Numbered from the stretch's first letter, positions 1 through 6,956 are shown. The stretch is DNA of 13,257 nt from Candidatus Portnoyibacteriota bacterium (GCA_028717445.1 JAQUNU010000019.1:1-13257); one strand, 5' to 3'. The notes: generated by a model from the sequence alone, not told the origin. Program-made: numbers and translations.

Positions 1-23
1 TCTTATTAAAATTGTAAAAGAAC

Positions 24-45
24 AAAAAACCCGGCTCTTGGCCGG
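24..45 (-). terminator. Rho-independent terminator
   Basis: On the minus strand CCGGC, a CAAGA loop and GCCGG are followed by GTTTTTTG. The stem is short but GC-only and the T-run is good. It ends the leader transcript that starts near position 164. No T-run follows on the plus strand, so it works leftward only. Confidence 0.65.
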
Positions 46-90
46 ACTTTAGCTAACCCACTCTTATTTATTCGATACCAAAATCCGGCC
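24..90 (-). promoter_or_regulatory. Structured leader with competing stem and terminator
   Basis: Read on the minus strand, bases 90-78 (GGCCGGATTTTGG) can pair with bases 52-40 (CTAAAGTCCGGCC) as a 13-bp stem with two G-U pairs and a 25-base loop. Bases 45-41 (CCGGC) also form the 5' arm of a perfect 5-bp terminator hairpin with bases 35-31 (GCCGG), followed by G and six T at 29-24. The two structures share bases, so they exclude each other, as in an attenuator or riboswitch expression platform. A promoter lies just upstream at 171-199. Any controlled gene would lie left of position 1. I do not recognise a ligand-binding consensus. It could instead be a free small RNA of about 130 bases. Confidence 0.5.
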
Positions 91-170
91 GTTTAGACGG
101 GTTTAACCCAAATAATAAGGGTCAGATTTTGTTTCGCCGCGGGGCGATTCGAATAATTCATCTTGTTTTT

Positions 171-199
171 AACTTATCATCAAGAAAACTAATTGTCAA
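171..199 (-). promoter_or_regulatory. Sigma-70-type promoter of the left-edge leader
   Basis: On the minus strand a perfect -35 TTGACA (199-194) is followed by a 17-base spacer and the -10 TAAGTT (176-171). A TG one base upstream of the -10 makes an extended -10 (TGATAAGTT), which offsets the poor hexamer. The start of transcription should be near 164. A DnaA-box-like nonamer TTTTCCACA lies just upstream at 216-208. The transcript contains no convincing gene before the terminator at 24-45. Confidence 0.5.
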
Positions 200-231
200 T
201 GAAGATATGTGGAAAACTAAACCGAATAAGT

Positions 232-259
232 CAAAACCCCGCACAGTTGCGGGGCTTTG
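232..259 (-). terminator. Bidirectional-type terminator after the flavoprotein gene
   Basis: Bases 232-242 and 249-259 form an 11-bp stem with one G-U pair around a 6-base loop. On the minus strand it reads CAAAGCCCCGC, AACTGT, GCGGGGTTTTG. It begins 16 bases after the flavoprotein stop codon. The A/T-rich outer part of the stem supplies a U-run for leftward transcripts and a weaker one in the other direction. Confidence 0.85.
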
Positions 260-274
260 TTAAAAAAGTACAGC

Positions 275-946
275 TTAGGAACGGGGTTCATCGACCGCGT
301 GGTCATCGAACATGAAAAACAGCAGCGGCAGAAGAGCCAGATTGCGGCCATGCAGACGGATCGTGTTGGGAATCCAGTCCAACTGGTCGTAGCCCAATAC
401 TCTAGCCCCGAACCGGACGATTTTCTTTTCCAGTACTGCCGGCTTCAGAACGCCGGCATAAGGCAAAAGAAGAAAACCCAACCGATTCAGCACCCACATC
501 GCCTGACCGATGGCCATTGAAGCGCCTTCATATTCCTTTGAAACGAAAATGGCGCACGGCTTGCCCTCCAGCGGTTCGCGGCCAGTCTTTTTCCAGATAT
601 CATTCTCATTGTTCTCGAGCGCCGTGATTTTTTCGATCAAAATGCCAAACGGGCTCGAGAGCGTTCCCCAATGGACCGCGCCGGAAAAAGCAATGGCGTC
701 GCATTCGACGATCTTGGCCAAAACTTCGTTAGTGTTGTCGGTATGAATACATGGGTAAGTGCATTTCTCAACTTTCTCTGAAGCGCAACTCTCGCAGACG
801 CCAATTTTCTTTTCGCTAAGCCGGATAATTTCAATCTCGGCGCCGTATTGTTCTGAAACCTTCAGCACCTCCCGCATCATCGCTTCGCTACGGCTGCTCT
901 TGTGCGTACTGCAGGCAATGCCCAAAACCTTGATCTTCTTTTCCAT
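275..946 (-). CDS. NADPH-dependent FMN reductase / iron-sulfur flavoprotein-like protein
   Basis: The 223-residue product has the flavodoxin-like fold of the FMN_red family. An early strand (KVLGIACS) leads into a Ser/Thr-rich phosphate loop (S13-T-H-K-S-S-R-S20), and the isoalloxazine-side loop GAVHWGTLSSPFG spans residues 89-101. Between them four cysteines (C51, C54, C62, C66) sit where Isf-type iron-sulfur flavoproteins carry their cluster ligands, so electron transfer with FMN and possibly [4Fe-4S] is likely. The spacing CX2CX7CX3C is not the textbook one. I chose the ATG at 946 because AGGGAG (960-955) lies eight bases upstream; the ATG at 952 is only two bases from it. It is a single-gene unit with its own promoter and terminator. 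Family is secure; substrate and partner are unknown. Confidence 0.8.
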   Translation of the reverse strand: MEKKIKVLGIACSTHKSSRSEAMMREVLKVSEQYGAEIEIIRLSEKKIGVCESCASEKVEKCTYPCIHTDNTNEVLAKIVECDAIAFSGAVHWGTLSSPFGILIEKITALENNENDIWKKTGREPLEGKPCAIFVSKEYEGASMAIGQAMWVLNRLGFLLLPYAGVLKPAVLEKKIVRFGARVLGYDQLDWIPNTIRLHGRNLALLPLLFFMFDDHAVDEPRS

Positions 947-954
947 CTTCATTT

Positions 955-960
955 CTCCCT
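955..960 (-). promoter_or_regulatory. Strong Shine-Dalgarno that sets the flavoprotein start
   Basis: AGGGAG on the minus strand, eight bases before the ATG at 946. It is the clearest ribosome binding site in the window; most other starts here have weak or no such site. It argues against the longer reading frame that opens at 1027, which would overlap the promoter. Confidence 0.75.
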
Positions 961-1005
961 TATGGTCAAATTCGTTGAATTTTAAGAGCAATCCTATATT
1001 TATAT

Positions 1006-1034
1006 ATATTACTATTATTTTAATCATTTGTCAA
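1006..1034 (-). promoter_or_regulatory. Strong sigma-70-type promoter for the flavoprotein gene
   Basis: On the minus strand a perfect -35 TTGACA (1034-1029), a 17-base spacer and -10 TAATAT (1011-1006) in an AT-rich setting. Transcription should start near 1000, leaving a leader of about 50 bases before the ATG at 946. It starts only about five bases after the terminator of the upstream ATP-grasp gene, so the flavoprotein is an independent unit. Confidence 0.8.
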
Positions 1035-1039
1035 TAGAA

Positions 1040-1063
1040 ACAAAAACCGGCCAAAAGCCAGCC
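1040..1063 (-). terminator. Terminator of the ATP-grasp gene
   Basis: On the minus strand CTGGC, loop TTTTG and GCCGG (with one U-G pair), extendable by G-U pairs, are followed by TTTTTGTTT. It lies about 27 bases after the ATP-grasp stop codon and abuts the -35 box of the next promoter. Confidence 0.6.
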
Positions 1064-1089
1064 TCTCCCAATAAAACAAAAAACAGCTC

Positions 1090-2403
1090 CTAAACATAGC
1101 CCCACGATTGCATTTTATCACTATCAGAAAGCCATCTGGTTCCAATATCGACACGGTAAAACATATTTTGCAGCCGGATATTCTTAATCCGGTTATACGC
1201 TTGCCTTCTGGCCTCGTCCACTGTTATGCCCGAGCCGGTAACCACAAGGGCATAACCTGATTCTCCGGCTAAACGAAGATCACCATCAATCATTTTCACG
1301 TCTCCGATATGAATGCCGTCCAAAGAATTTGAACGCTTAAACAAGATTGATAAATCCTGATAGATTGAAAAAATTTCTTTGCTTAAAAAAGGAAAAGGAG
1401 GCACCGCAACGACAACCCCCAACTGAAAACCTTTTCTTGTTTTTATCTCAAAATCTTGCCCAGAAGCAAGCTTATAAATGAATTCGCCCATAGGCTCAAG
1501 AATTCCCTCCGCCTGAATACTGATAGTCGGATAACCAAAACGGGCGGTAATTTCCAAAGGATAAATGCTTCGCCCGTTAACAATGCAATTAATATCGAAA
1601 TAGCCCACATAACCGGTTTCAGCCAAAGCGCTTTCCATTTTCGCCAATGTATTTGAAAAAAGAGCGCTGGCGTGATTCCAATACATCAAAGTACCCATCT
1701 CGCCCGTAGACGGCCCGCGATCTCCCGGAAAAAGCTTTTTATGCTCAAAATTTATATTAATCGGGTAGAGGAATTTTTTTCCGTTAAAAAACGCGCCAAC
1801 CGCGACCTCAACCCCCGACATGAATTTTTGTAGCTGAAATGTTTTTATTTTTTTGCCCCAAATCCCTTTATTGTGCTCCATTATTTCTATAATATCGCGG
1901 CCATCTTCCTCTTCGCCGATAAAAAGCAGCTCTTTTTCCTCTCCGGCCGAACCGCCACTGGGTTTAAAAACGTATCTGCCCGGATTGTATTTCAAAAAAT
2001 TAATCGCATCATCAAAATCAGTAAAATTGGAACTGGGCAAAATAGTCAACCCGCATCTCTTCATCTCTTCCTGGCCGAATTCGCGGCTTTCTTCAAGCTG
2101 ATCGCCATAAACAGAGGCGCCAACAACCAGTTTGCCTTTCTTACGAAGCCGATCGGCAATATTCCCAAAACCTACATCGTCAAAAACAATCACATCGGCC
2201 CAGTCGACATAGTCCTCCCATTTTTCAACTTTTTCCAATATCCCGTCATAAACATCGGCATCGTTTTTATCCTCAATAAAAACCCTGACCTCGTGGCCTT
2301 CTTTGGCAATTTGCCAAGCCAAATCGCCGCTGAGGCTAACCCAGGAGACAAATAGGAATTTTTTATTTTGGCTTAAAATTTCATCGCCCATCAGTAGCAT
2401 CAT
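1090..2403 (-). CDS. PurD-like ATP-grasp ligase (GAR synthetase paralogue)
   Basis: This 437-residue protein has the architecture of phosphoribosylamine-glycine ligase. It has a Rossmann-like N-domain (about 14-120), an ATP-grasp core with a nucleotide lysine K147 in VFKPSGG, a GPSTGEMG loop (230-237), metal-site E284 in PLEITARFGYP, and a GARS-C-like end (about 325-430, VVTGSGITVDEA and MFYRVDIG). The glycine-rich GNGGREHA-type N-terminal loop that PurD uses near phosphoribosylamine is absent; the matching stretch reads VSWVSLSGDLAW. No other purine gene is nearby. I therefore infer an ATP-dependent carboxylate-amine ligase of unknown substrate rather than true PurD. ATG 2403 is the first of several close starts (2400 and 2391 also possible). 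It lies 94 bases behind the YkgJ-like gene and has its own terminator. Confidence 0.75.
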   Translation of the reverse strand: MMLLMGDEILSQNKKFLFVSWVSLSGDLAWQIAKEGHEVRVFIEDKNDADVYDGILEKVEKWEDYVDWADVIVFDDVGFGNIADRLRKKGKLVVGASVYGDQLEESREFGQEEMKRCGLTILPSSNFTDFDDAINFLKYNPGRYVFKPSGGSAGEEKELLFIGEEEDGRDIIEIMEHNKGIWGKKIKTFQLQKFMSGVEVAVGAFFNGKKFLYPININFEHKKLFPGDRGPSTGEMGTLMYWNHASALFSNTLAKMESALAETGYVGYFDINCIVNGRSIYPLEITARFGYPTISIQAEGILEPMGEFIYKLASGQDFEIKTRKGFQLGVVVAVPPFPFLSKEIFSIYQDLSILFKRSNSLDGIHIGDVKMIDGDLRLAGESGYALVVTGSGITVDEARRQAYNRIKNIRLQNMFYRVDIGTRWLSDSDKMQSWGYV

Positions 2404-2431
2404 CTAATTTAAAAATTAAATCAGCATCAGA

Positions 2432-2461
2432 ATCATACCCTAAGACCTGAGGATAATTCAG
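2432..2461 (-). promoter_or_regulatory. Weak candidate promoter for the ATP-grasp gene
   Basis: On the minus strand TATGAT (2437-2432) is one base from the -10 consensus. An 18-base spacer leads to a poor -35 CTGAAT (2461-2456). The surrounding 94-base gap also holds two AATTCAG copies twelve bases apart (2455-2461, 2467-2473) and a ten-base palindrome TCGGCGCCGA (2476-2485). Read-through from the operon upstream is equally possible. Confidence 0.25.
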
Positions 2462-2497
2462 CGTAAAATTCAGGCTCGGCGCCGAATCAAATATCTT

Positions 2498-2911
2498 TTA
2501 AAGGTACTCTACATATTTTTCAAATTGACCTTCCTTCAATTTTGCCAGTCCGGGGCATATCTTCTTGTTAAAGCAAGCGATATAGACTCCGCCTTTCTTA
2601 CCCCTCATAAAAGCAAACGGAAAAAACAGACAATCAAAAGGTTTTTTCTCCTGAATTGAACAGAGTCTTTTTTCCTTCATAAAAAAGGGGCAAAAATATT
2701 CTTTCTCGCCTCCTTTCCTTAAGACAATCTGAGAAGCGTCTGTTTTTTTGAAAGGCTTTAAAAATCCTTGCCCATCCGCCTCTCTTGAAACCAACGCCCG
2801 TTCTTCGGGCAAAAAAATCGGAGCAGCGTCCCGCCCGCTTTTCTCAAATTTGCAACAAAAATCGTCACAACCGGCGCATTCTTTGCGCCCTAGCAAAGTT
2901 TTAATTTTCAT
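2498..2911 (-). CDS. YkgJ-like cysteine cluster (putative metal-chelating) protein
   Basis: A 137-residue cytosolic protein with nine cysteines. The opening CAGCDDFCC (C12, C15, C19, C20) and the central CPFF...LCSIQEKKPFDCLFFPF (C74, C84, C94) match the pattern of the YkgJ / CxxCxxCC family, thought to bind zinc or an iron-sulfur cluster. Two more (C113, C119) lie near the end. No catalytic function is established for the family; members often sit beside genes for protein or peptide modification. The ATG at 2911 lies inside the upstream gene, overlapping its end by 11 bases, so the two are probably translationally coupled. Its place between a GNAT-type transferase and an ATP-grasp ligase suggests an accessory redox or metal role, which is inference. 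Confidence 0.75.
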   Translation of the reverse strand: MKIKTLLGRKECAGCDDFCCKFEKSGRDAAPIFLPEERALVSREADGQGFLKPFKKTDASQIVLRKGGEKEYFCPFFMKEKRLCSIQEKKPFDCLFFPFAFMRGKKGGVYIACFNKKICPGLAKLKEGQFEKYVEYL

Positions 2912-3818
2912 TATTTTTTATTAGTGAAAAAGTATACGTACGATAAATCGAGGAAGGCTGAAATTTATTTTTAAAATCAAGCAGCCCCCCGTAAGATCCG
3001 CCAAGTTCAACGTGCTTAAACCCCGCTTCTTTTAAAACAGCTAGTTCATCCAGATAAGAAATCACAGAGATGTTTTTGAAGTCATAATCGCAGATGCCGA
3101 AAAAAGAATAATAATCCGAGCTGTTCGGGATAGGCCATCCGCCCACCAAAGCCGCCGGGAGCCCGTTAACGGTCGTGACCCGAACATTCTGGAGACCCTC
3201 AAAGCCGCTTTCCACAAACCGTGTATATTGAGCCAAGTGCACCCGGTCGTTGTCATTCCTCTTTTTTTTCCAACCAAGAATCAGATCATTTAGATCGCTC
3301 GCACAAAAATCAACTGCTTTTTTTATTTCGACTTTATTTTCTTTATAAAATTTATTCCTGATATTCCTAATCCGCTTCCATGATCCTCCGGCAAGACTCG
3401 CGTCAAAATTCAAAATATCTAGCTTGGGCCAAAAAAGAAAATAAGCAGCTTTCGCCGGATGCCAAAGTTCATTCTTTCGTTTTAGAATATCCTTTTTCAG
3501 CTGCTCTGAAAAATCCTCCAGAATAATCTTTTTGGCTTTTTCTTGCAAAAAAACTGCGCTTGCCGCTTGCTCCACAAGGGTGGCTTTTGCATTCTCTGGA
3601 GCTATCGGATCAGTCAAAAAACGCCAATAATTTTCGTTTTCATAGGCCAGAATGCCACTTTCGCCAAAATCAAAATAAACATTCTGCTCGCCCCGGCAGT
3701 TATAATTTTTAAAAAGAGAAAAGTTATGCTGGGCCATGTGGCCATTTTTTGAAATGGCTGATTCAATGATTTTTCTGGCCCGATCAATGCCTGTAACAAT
3801 CTGCATTTTTTTAATCAT
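2901..3818 (-). CDS. DUF2156 / MprF-C-like GNAT-fold transferase, putative
   Basis: The 305-residue product resembles the GNAT-fold C-terminal domain of phosphatidylglycerol lysyltransferases (DUF2156). Seen: NENYWRFLTDPIAP near 61-74, the basic segment WKRIRNIRNKF (147-157) typical of the second half of the fold, VELGGSYGGLLDFKNKF (270-286) and an end of the form FQPSSIYRTY. There are no membrane helices, unlike MprF, so it is a soluble acyl- or aminoacyl-transferase candidate. A FemAB-like assignment is the main alternative. The ATG at 3818 overlaps the TGA of the upstream gene as TGATG; a TTG one codon earlier is less likely. The acceptor is unknown, but the polyamine genes upstream make an amine acceptor worth considering. 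Family moderate, function low. Confidence 0.6.
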   Translation of the reverse strand: MIKKMQIVTGIDRARKIIESAISKNGHMAQHNFSLFKNYNCRGEQNVYFDFGESGILAYENENYWRFLTDPIAPENAKATLVEQAASAVFLQEKAKKIILEDFSEQLKKDILKRKNELWHPAKAAYFLFWPKLDILNFDASLAGGSWKRIRNIRNKFYKENKVEIKKAVDFCASDLNDLILGWKKKRNDNDRVHLAQYTRFVESGFEGLQNVRVTTVNGLPAALVGGWPIPNSSDYYSFFGICDYDFKNISVISYLDELAVLKEAGFKHVELGGSYGGLLDFKNKFQPSSIYRTYTFSLIKNNEN

Positions 3819-4978
3819 CAAAAGAAATTTAGCCCTCCCTCAGAAATTATCTTCCTGCCATTGCTGCTTTTTTCAAAATCATCCTCCCGGACAAACATCT
3901 CGACGGTAAGCCCGTTCCGGGGAACAACAAAATCATGATGCGGCACCACCGCCGAATTGCCTTCCGTTCCTTCTTCGTCGTGCCGCGAATCGCCGAAAGC
4001 CAAATGCATCGTGCCTAATTTTTTTTCGGCTTCCACAACCGAAACGCCTTTTTTTCTGTATGATTTTTTCGGATCAGAGACATTCCTTGCTTTGCTGTTG
4101 GCGCCAAACGCAATTTCGGCAATTCGATAAATATTCCCCGGATTTCTAGATTTACCTTTTTCTTTCAATTCGCCATTCTCTTTAAATTCTTGCTTCTGCT
4201 CTTTTATTTCATCCTTAACATCCCTAGCAAGATATTTTTGAAGCTTCTCAGCCGATTTTCCACCCTGAATTGAGATAATTAAACCGTCTCTAATTTCCAG
4301 CCTGACGAATTCGTCGACTCCCTGTTGCGGACTGATTTCCGATTCCAAAATGGGCAAAACCAAAGTCCCGCGGACTTTTTCCTGGTCTGGAGTGGTAAAA
4401 ATTTCGCCGCCAGGCAAATTGTCCCATTTTCCTTTTTCAATCACGCCGGCATCCTTATACCATTGTCTTTCATGCGCCTGCCTCAAAGGAACTTCCAAAT
4501 TAGTTCCGTAAACCGAAGTAATTTTAAAACCGACCGCCTCTTTCAAGACTGATTCCATTTTATCCAATCGGTATTGCAGATCCTCAAGTTTCTCGCTCAT
4601 CGGCCCATCCCTTTCAAAAACTTCCGGCCCAAGATCACCTAGGCTGGCCATGCGGCTTTTTGTTTCTTTGATTTTTTCGTAAATTTCGCTGGTAAAATCA
4701 TTTTCGTCTTCAGACAAATCAATAATCGCCTTGTTTTCAAATTCTTCGCTCGCGATTTTATTTTTTCTCTTTCTTAAATCGATCTCCACGATCGTTGATC
4801 CAATTTGGCTGGCTGCTGATTTTAAAATATTTAAAGTTTCCGGATCTGTTCCGTCGTCATGCAAGAAAAGCACGGCTTCCTCCGGTTTAAGCTTCATAAA
4901 ATCTGCCAAAGCCGATTTGGCTGTTTCAATTCTTTCCGCCAAAACCAATGATTCTTGATTTGGAATTTTTTCAGACAT
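3818..4978 (-). CDS. M29-like (AmpS/PepS-type) metallopeptidase homologue
   Basis: A 386-residue protein whose C-terminal half carries the ligand pattern of family M29 aminopeptidases. It has NLPGGE (E192), an IAEIAFGAN stretch (E288), GTMHLAFGDS (H325) and a HHDFV motif (H347, D349), which could bind two divalent metals. It is slightly shorter than the usual 400-410 residues. A very charged insertion (about 243-278, rich in Lys and Glu) separates the first two ligands, and the N-terminal half is weakly conserved. M29-fold proteins also include non-peptidases, so hydrolysis of a peptide or amide bond is likely but not certain. I use the ATG at 4978, five bases after the agmatinase stop; a TTG at 4996 would overlap agmatinase. 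It lies in one operon with agmatinase and the DUF2156-like gene. Confidence 0.7.
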   Translation of the reverse strand: MSEKIPNQESLVLAERIETAKSALADFMKLKPEEAVLFLHDDGTDPETLNILKSAASQIGSTIVEIDLRKRKNKIASEEFENKAIIDLSEDENDFTSEIYEKIKETKSRMASLGDLGPEVFERDGPMSEKLEDLQYRLDKMESVLKEAVGFKITSVYGTNLEVPLRQAHERQWYKDAGVIEKGKWDNLPGGEIFTTPDQEKVRGTLVLPILESEISPQQGVDEFVRLEIRDGLIISIQGGKSAEKLQKYLARDVKDEIKEQKQEFKENGELKEKGKSRNPGNIYRIAEIAFGANSKARNVSDPKKSYRKKGVSVVEAEKKLGTMHLAFGDSRHDEEGTEGNSAVVPHHDFVVPRNGLTVEMFVREDDFEKSSNGRKIISEGGLNFF

Positions 4979-4983
4979 AAATT

Positions 4984-5865
4984 TTATTTTGAACAAAATA
5001 ATCCTATAATCTTATAAACCAGCTTGGCGGCGACAAAATCAGGGGCGTAAAGCCCCTTGATCGGAGACAGCTCAACCACATCAGCGCCGATGATTTTTCT
5101 TTTGGCAGCCACGGCTTTCAAGATATCCATTGCCTGAAACCACTGCAAACCACCCGGCTCCGGCGTGCCAACGGAAGGCATCAGCGAGCAATCGAATGCA
5201 TCGACATCAAAAGTCAGGTAAACATTTTCATCCAAAGATTTTACTATTTCTGAAGTTTTCCATTTGGCCATATCCTTGGCCCAGAAAGTTTTTATCCGGC
5301 TTTGGTTTTCTTTCCAAAAAACAAACTCATTCGTATCGGTGCTGATATTTCTGATACCGATCTGAGTCAATTTAGTACCCCCCAATTTCAAGCATTGACG
5401 CATAACCGAAGCATGATTATAAATAGAACCTTCGTATTCGTCCCGCAGATCAGCATGCGCATCGAATTGCAAAATAGAAATATTTTTATATTTTTTTAAA
5501 GCGGCTCTGACAGGTCCGAGCGTCAAAGAATGTTCGCCGCCGAGCGCAAAAGGAAATTTATCCATTCCATAAACCTCGCCGACTATTTCCTCCAGATGTT
5601 TAATCGCGTCCTCATGGCTTTTTACGATTTTGGGCTCTTGCAAAGTCGAAATCTTCACTTCTTTATCTATTTCTCTTTCCTGATCCTCGTCGAAAAATTC
5701 CAAATTCGGGCTGATCTCGATAATTCTTTGCGGTCCCTTCTTTGTGCCCTTTGTTCCGTATTCAATGGTTTTCTCAAGGCCAAAAGGAATCAAAACAACA
5801 TCGGCCTCCCTGGGAGGAATATTTTTTAATTCCAAAAAAGTTTTTTGCGATAATTTAAGCTCCAT
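4984..5865 (-). CDS. speB: Agmatinase (arginase/ureohydrolase family)
   Basis: The enzyme would hydrolyse agmatine to putrescine and urea in the cytosol. All six Mn-binding residues of the ureohydrolase fold are visible in the 293-residue product: H112 in GGEHS, D135/H137/D139 in DAHAD, and D220/D222 in TFDVDAFD. They are followed by the GTPEPGG loop (233-239) and GADVVELSP. The length is normal for bacterial SpeB. The ATG shares a base with the stop of the DHS-like gene (TAATG), so the two are translationally coupled. With the arginine decarboxylase upstream this completes arginine to putrescine. Arginase or another guanidino-hydrolase cannot be excluded from sequence alone, but the context favours agmatinase strongly. 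Confidence 0.9.
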   Translation of the reverse strand: MELKLSQKTFLELKNIPPREADVVLIPFGLEKTIEYGTKGTKKGPQRIIEISPNLEFFDEDQEREIDKEVKISTLQEPKIVKSHEDAIKHLEEIVGEVYGMDKFPFALGGEHSLTLGPVRAALKKYKNISILQFDAHADLRDEYEGSIYNHASVMRQCLKLGGTKLTQIGIRNISTDTNEFVFWKENQSRIKTFWAKDMAKWKTSEIVKSLDENVYLTFDVDAFDCSLMPSVGTPEPGGLQWFQAMDILKAVAAKRKIIGADVVELSPIKGLYAPDFVAAKLVYKIIGLFCSK

Positions 5866-6956
5866 TATCTTTTATAGACGACTTTGACCGGATTGTGGCT
5901 CCAATCATATCTCGGTTTCTTTCTTTTTTTGGCATCTTGCGAAGCTTTTTCAAAAAGATACTGGCCGACAAAAGGCAGGGCCAGAGTGATATCGGCAAAA
6001 CACTGCACTTTGCTGGCGCCTTTGCAGATCTTGCCCCAGGATTCGGCTTCCTCAAAAGTACAGCCGGACAAACCACCCCAGTGCGGTGCGTCTGTTGTAA
6101 TCTGAATGGCATATGAATGCGGCCTCCTGAATCCGGGCTTCTCATGCATAGGCACGTCGCTTTGGACATATTCTGGATCAGCCAGATTAGGCGTTATTTC
6201 GGCCGTCTGCTGGATATAATTTTTCGGCACGCCGCCGCCAAGATAAACCACTCCGGTTTTCTTTGAGCCCAAAGTCAGATAGGCGGATTCAGAGAGATCC
6301 TTGATAGTATCGACGACGAAATTTTTCTTATTCTTCATCGCGCTGTACCAAATCGCGATACCGATATAGCTGTCGCCAAAAGAAGGAATAAAAACCGGCA
6401 CCCCGTTTTTATAAGCGTTGATCAGAATCGAATCCTGATCTTTGGAAACTTTCGCCAGTTCTCGGCCCAGGAGCTCCGTGATTTCGCGGGAAGAATATAT
6501 CTGACCGTCATTCAAATATTTTGCGGCCATATTTTTTATAAAAAACTCTCCGTTCAAAAGATCCATCTCTTCGGCCAACACATCATAAAATCTCACAATC
6601 CCTTCCTGGAATAATTTTTGGTCATCGCAGACCGAATTGCCGATCCAATGCTCCCGGCCCAGAGTTTCAAAGGTTTCATGGAACATCTGCGCTCCGGTGG
6701 AAACGACCGCGTCAACGAATCTGTTTTTGATCAAAAAAGCGATGACCTTTCTCATCCCGGCCGGAATAATGGCGCCGGAAATTCCCAGCCAAACCGTTAT
6801 CTCTTTTTCTTTCATCATCTGATGCCAAGCTTGCGCAGCCTCGCCGAGCTTTTTGCCCTGGAAACCGGTCAAAGCCATATTCTCAACCATATCGCCGACG
6901 GATTGTTTTTTTATCTCGATCGGTTTAGTTTTTCTGCACAAAAATTTGTCTTTCAT
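5865..6956 (-). CDS. Deoxyhypusine synthase-like protein, probable homospermidine synthase
   Basis: The 363-residue product is a clear DHS-family protein. It has WLGISGAIIPAGMRK (56-70), the NAD-region VSTGAQMFHE (85-94), VYLGGGVPKNYIQQT (227-241) and the catalytic segment GLSGCTFEEAESWGK, whose lysine K299 matches the enzyme-imine lysine of DHS. Bacteria lack eIF5A, and bacterial DHS-like enzymes are known to make sym-homospermidine by moving an aminobutyl group from spermidine or putrescine to putrescine, with NAD. Here VFIPSFGDSYIG replaces the PxxTDGSxGD-type segment of true DHS, consistent with a small-molecule acceptor. Neighbours are SpeA upstream and SpeB directly downstream, a known association. 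The ATG at 6956 starts about 45 bases after a TATAAT box. Homospermidine as product is inferred; family is secure. Confidence 0.85.
   Translation of the reverse strand: MKDKFLCRKTKPIEIKKQSVGDMVENMALTGFQGKKLGEAAQAWHQMMKEKEITVWLGISGAIIPAGMRKVIAFLIKNRFVDAVVSTGAQMFHETFETLGREHWIGNSVCDDQKLFQEGIVRFYDVLAEEMDLLNGEFFIKNMAAKYLNDGQIYSSREITELLGRELAKVSKDQDSILINAYKNGVPVFIPSFGDSYIGIAIWYSAMKNKKNFVVDTIKDLSESAYLTLGSKKTGVVYLGGGVPKNYIQQTAEITPNLADPEYVQSDVPMHEKPGFRRPHSYAIQITTDAPHWGGLSGCTFEEAESWGKICKGASKVQCFADITLALPFVGQYLFEKASQDAKKRKKPRYDWSHNPVKVVYKR

Noticed and set aside
93..161. 22-codon frame on the minus strand inside the left leader (ends LIIWVKPV) as a leader peptide
   Set aside because: Its ATG lies only a few bases after the expected transcript start, has no ribosome site, and shows no run of one regulatory codon.
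24..199. T-box or other known riboswitch
   Set aside because: I could not find the T-box TGGNACCGCG-type sequence or any other consensus I know, so no class is assigned.
947..1027. Longer N-terminus for the flavoprotein starting at 1027
   Set aside because: It would start inside the promoter, and the strong Shine-Dalgarno at 955-960 points to the ATG at 946.
1090..2403. Standard PurD of purine synthesis
   Set aside because: The N-terminal loop is not conserved and there are no purine genes nearby, so the gene symbol purD was not given.
5865..6956. True deoxyhypusine synthase acting on eIF5A
   Set aside because: The window is bacterial in every other respect and bacteria lack eIF5A; polyamine neighbours fit homospermidine synthase.
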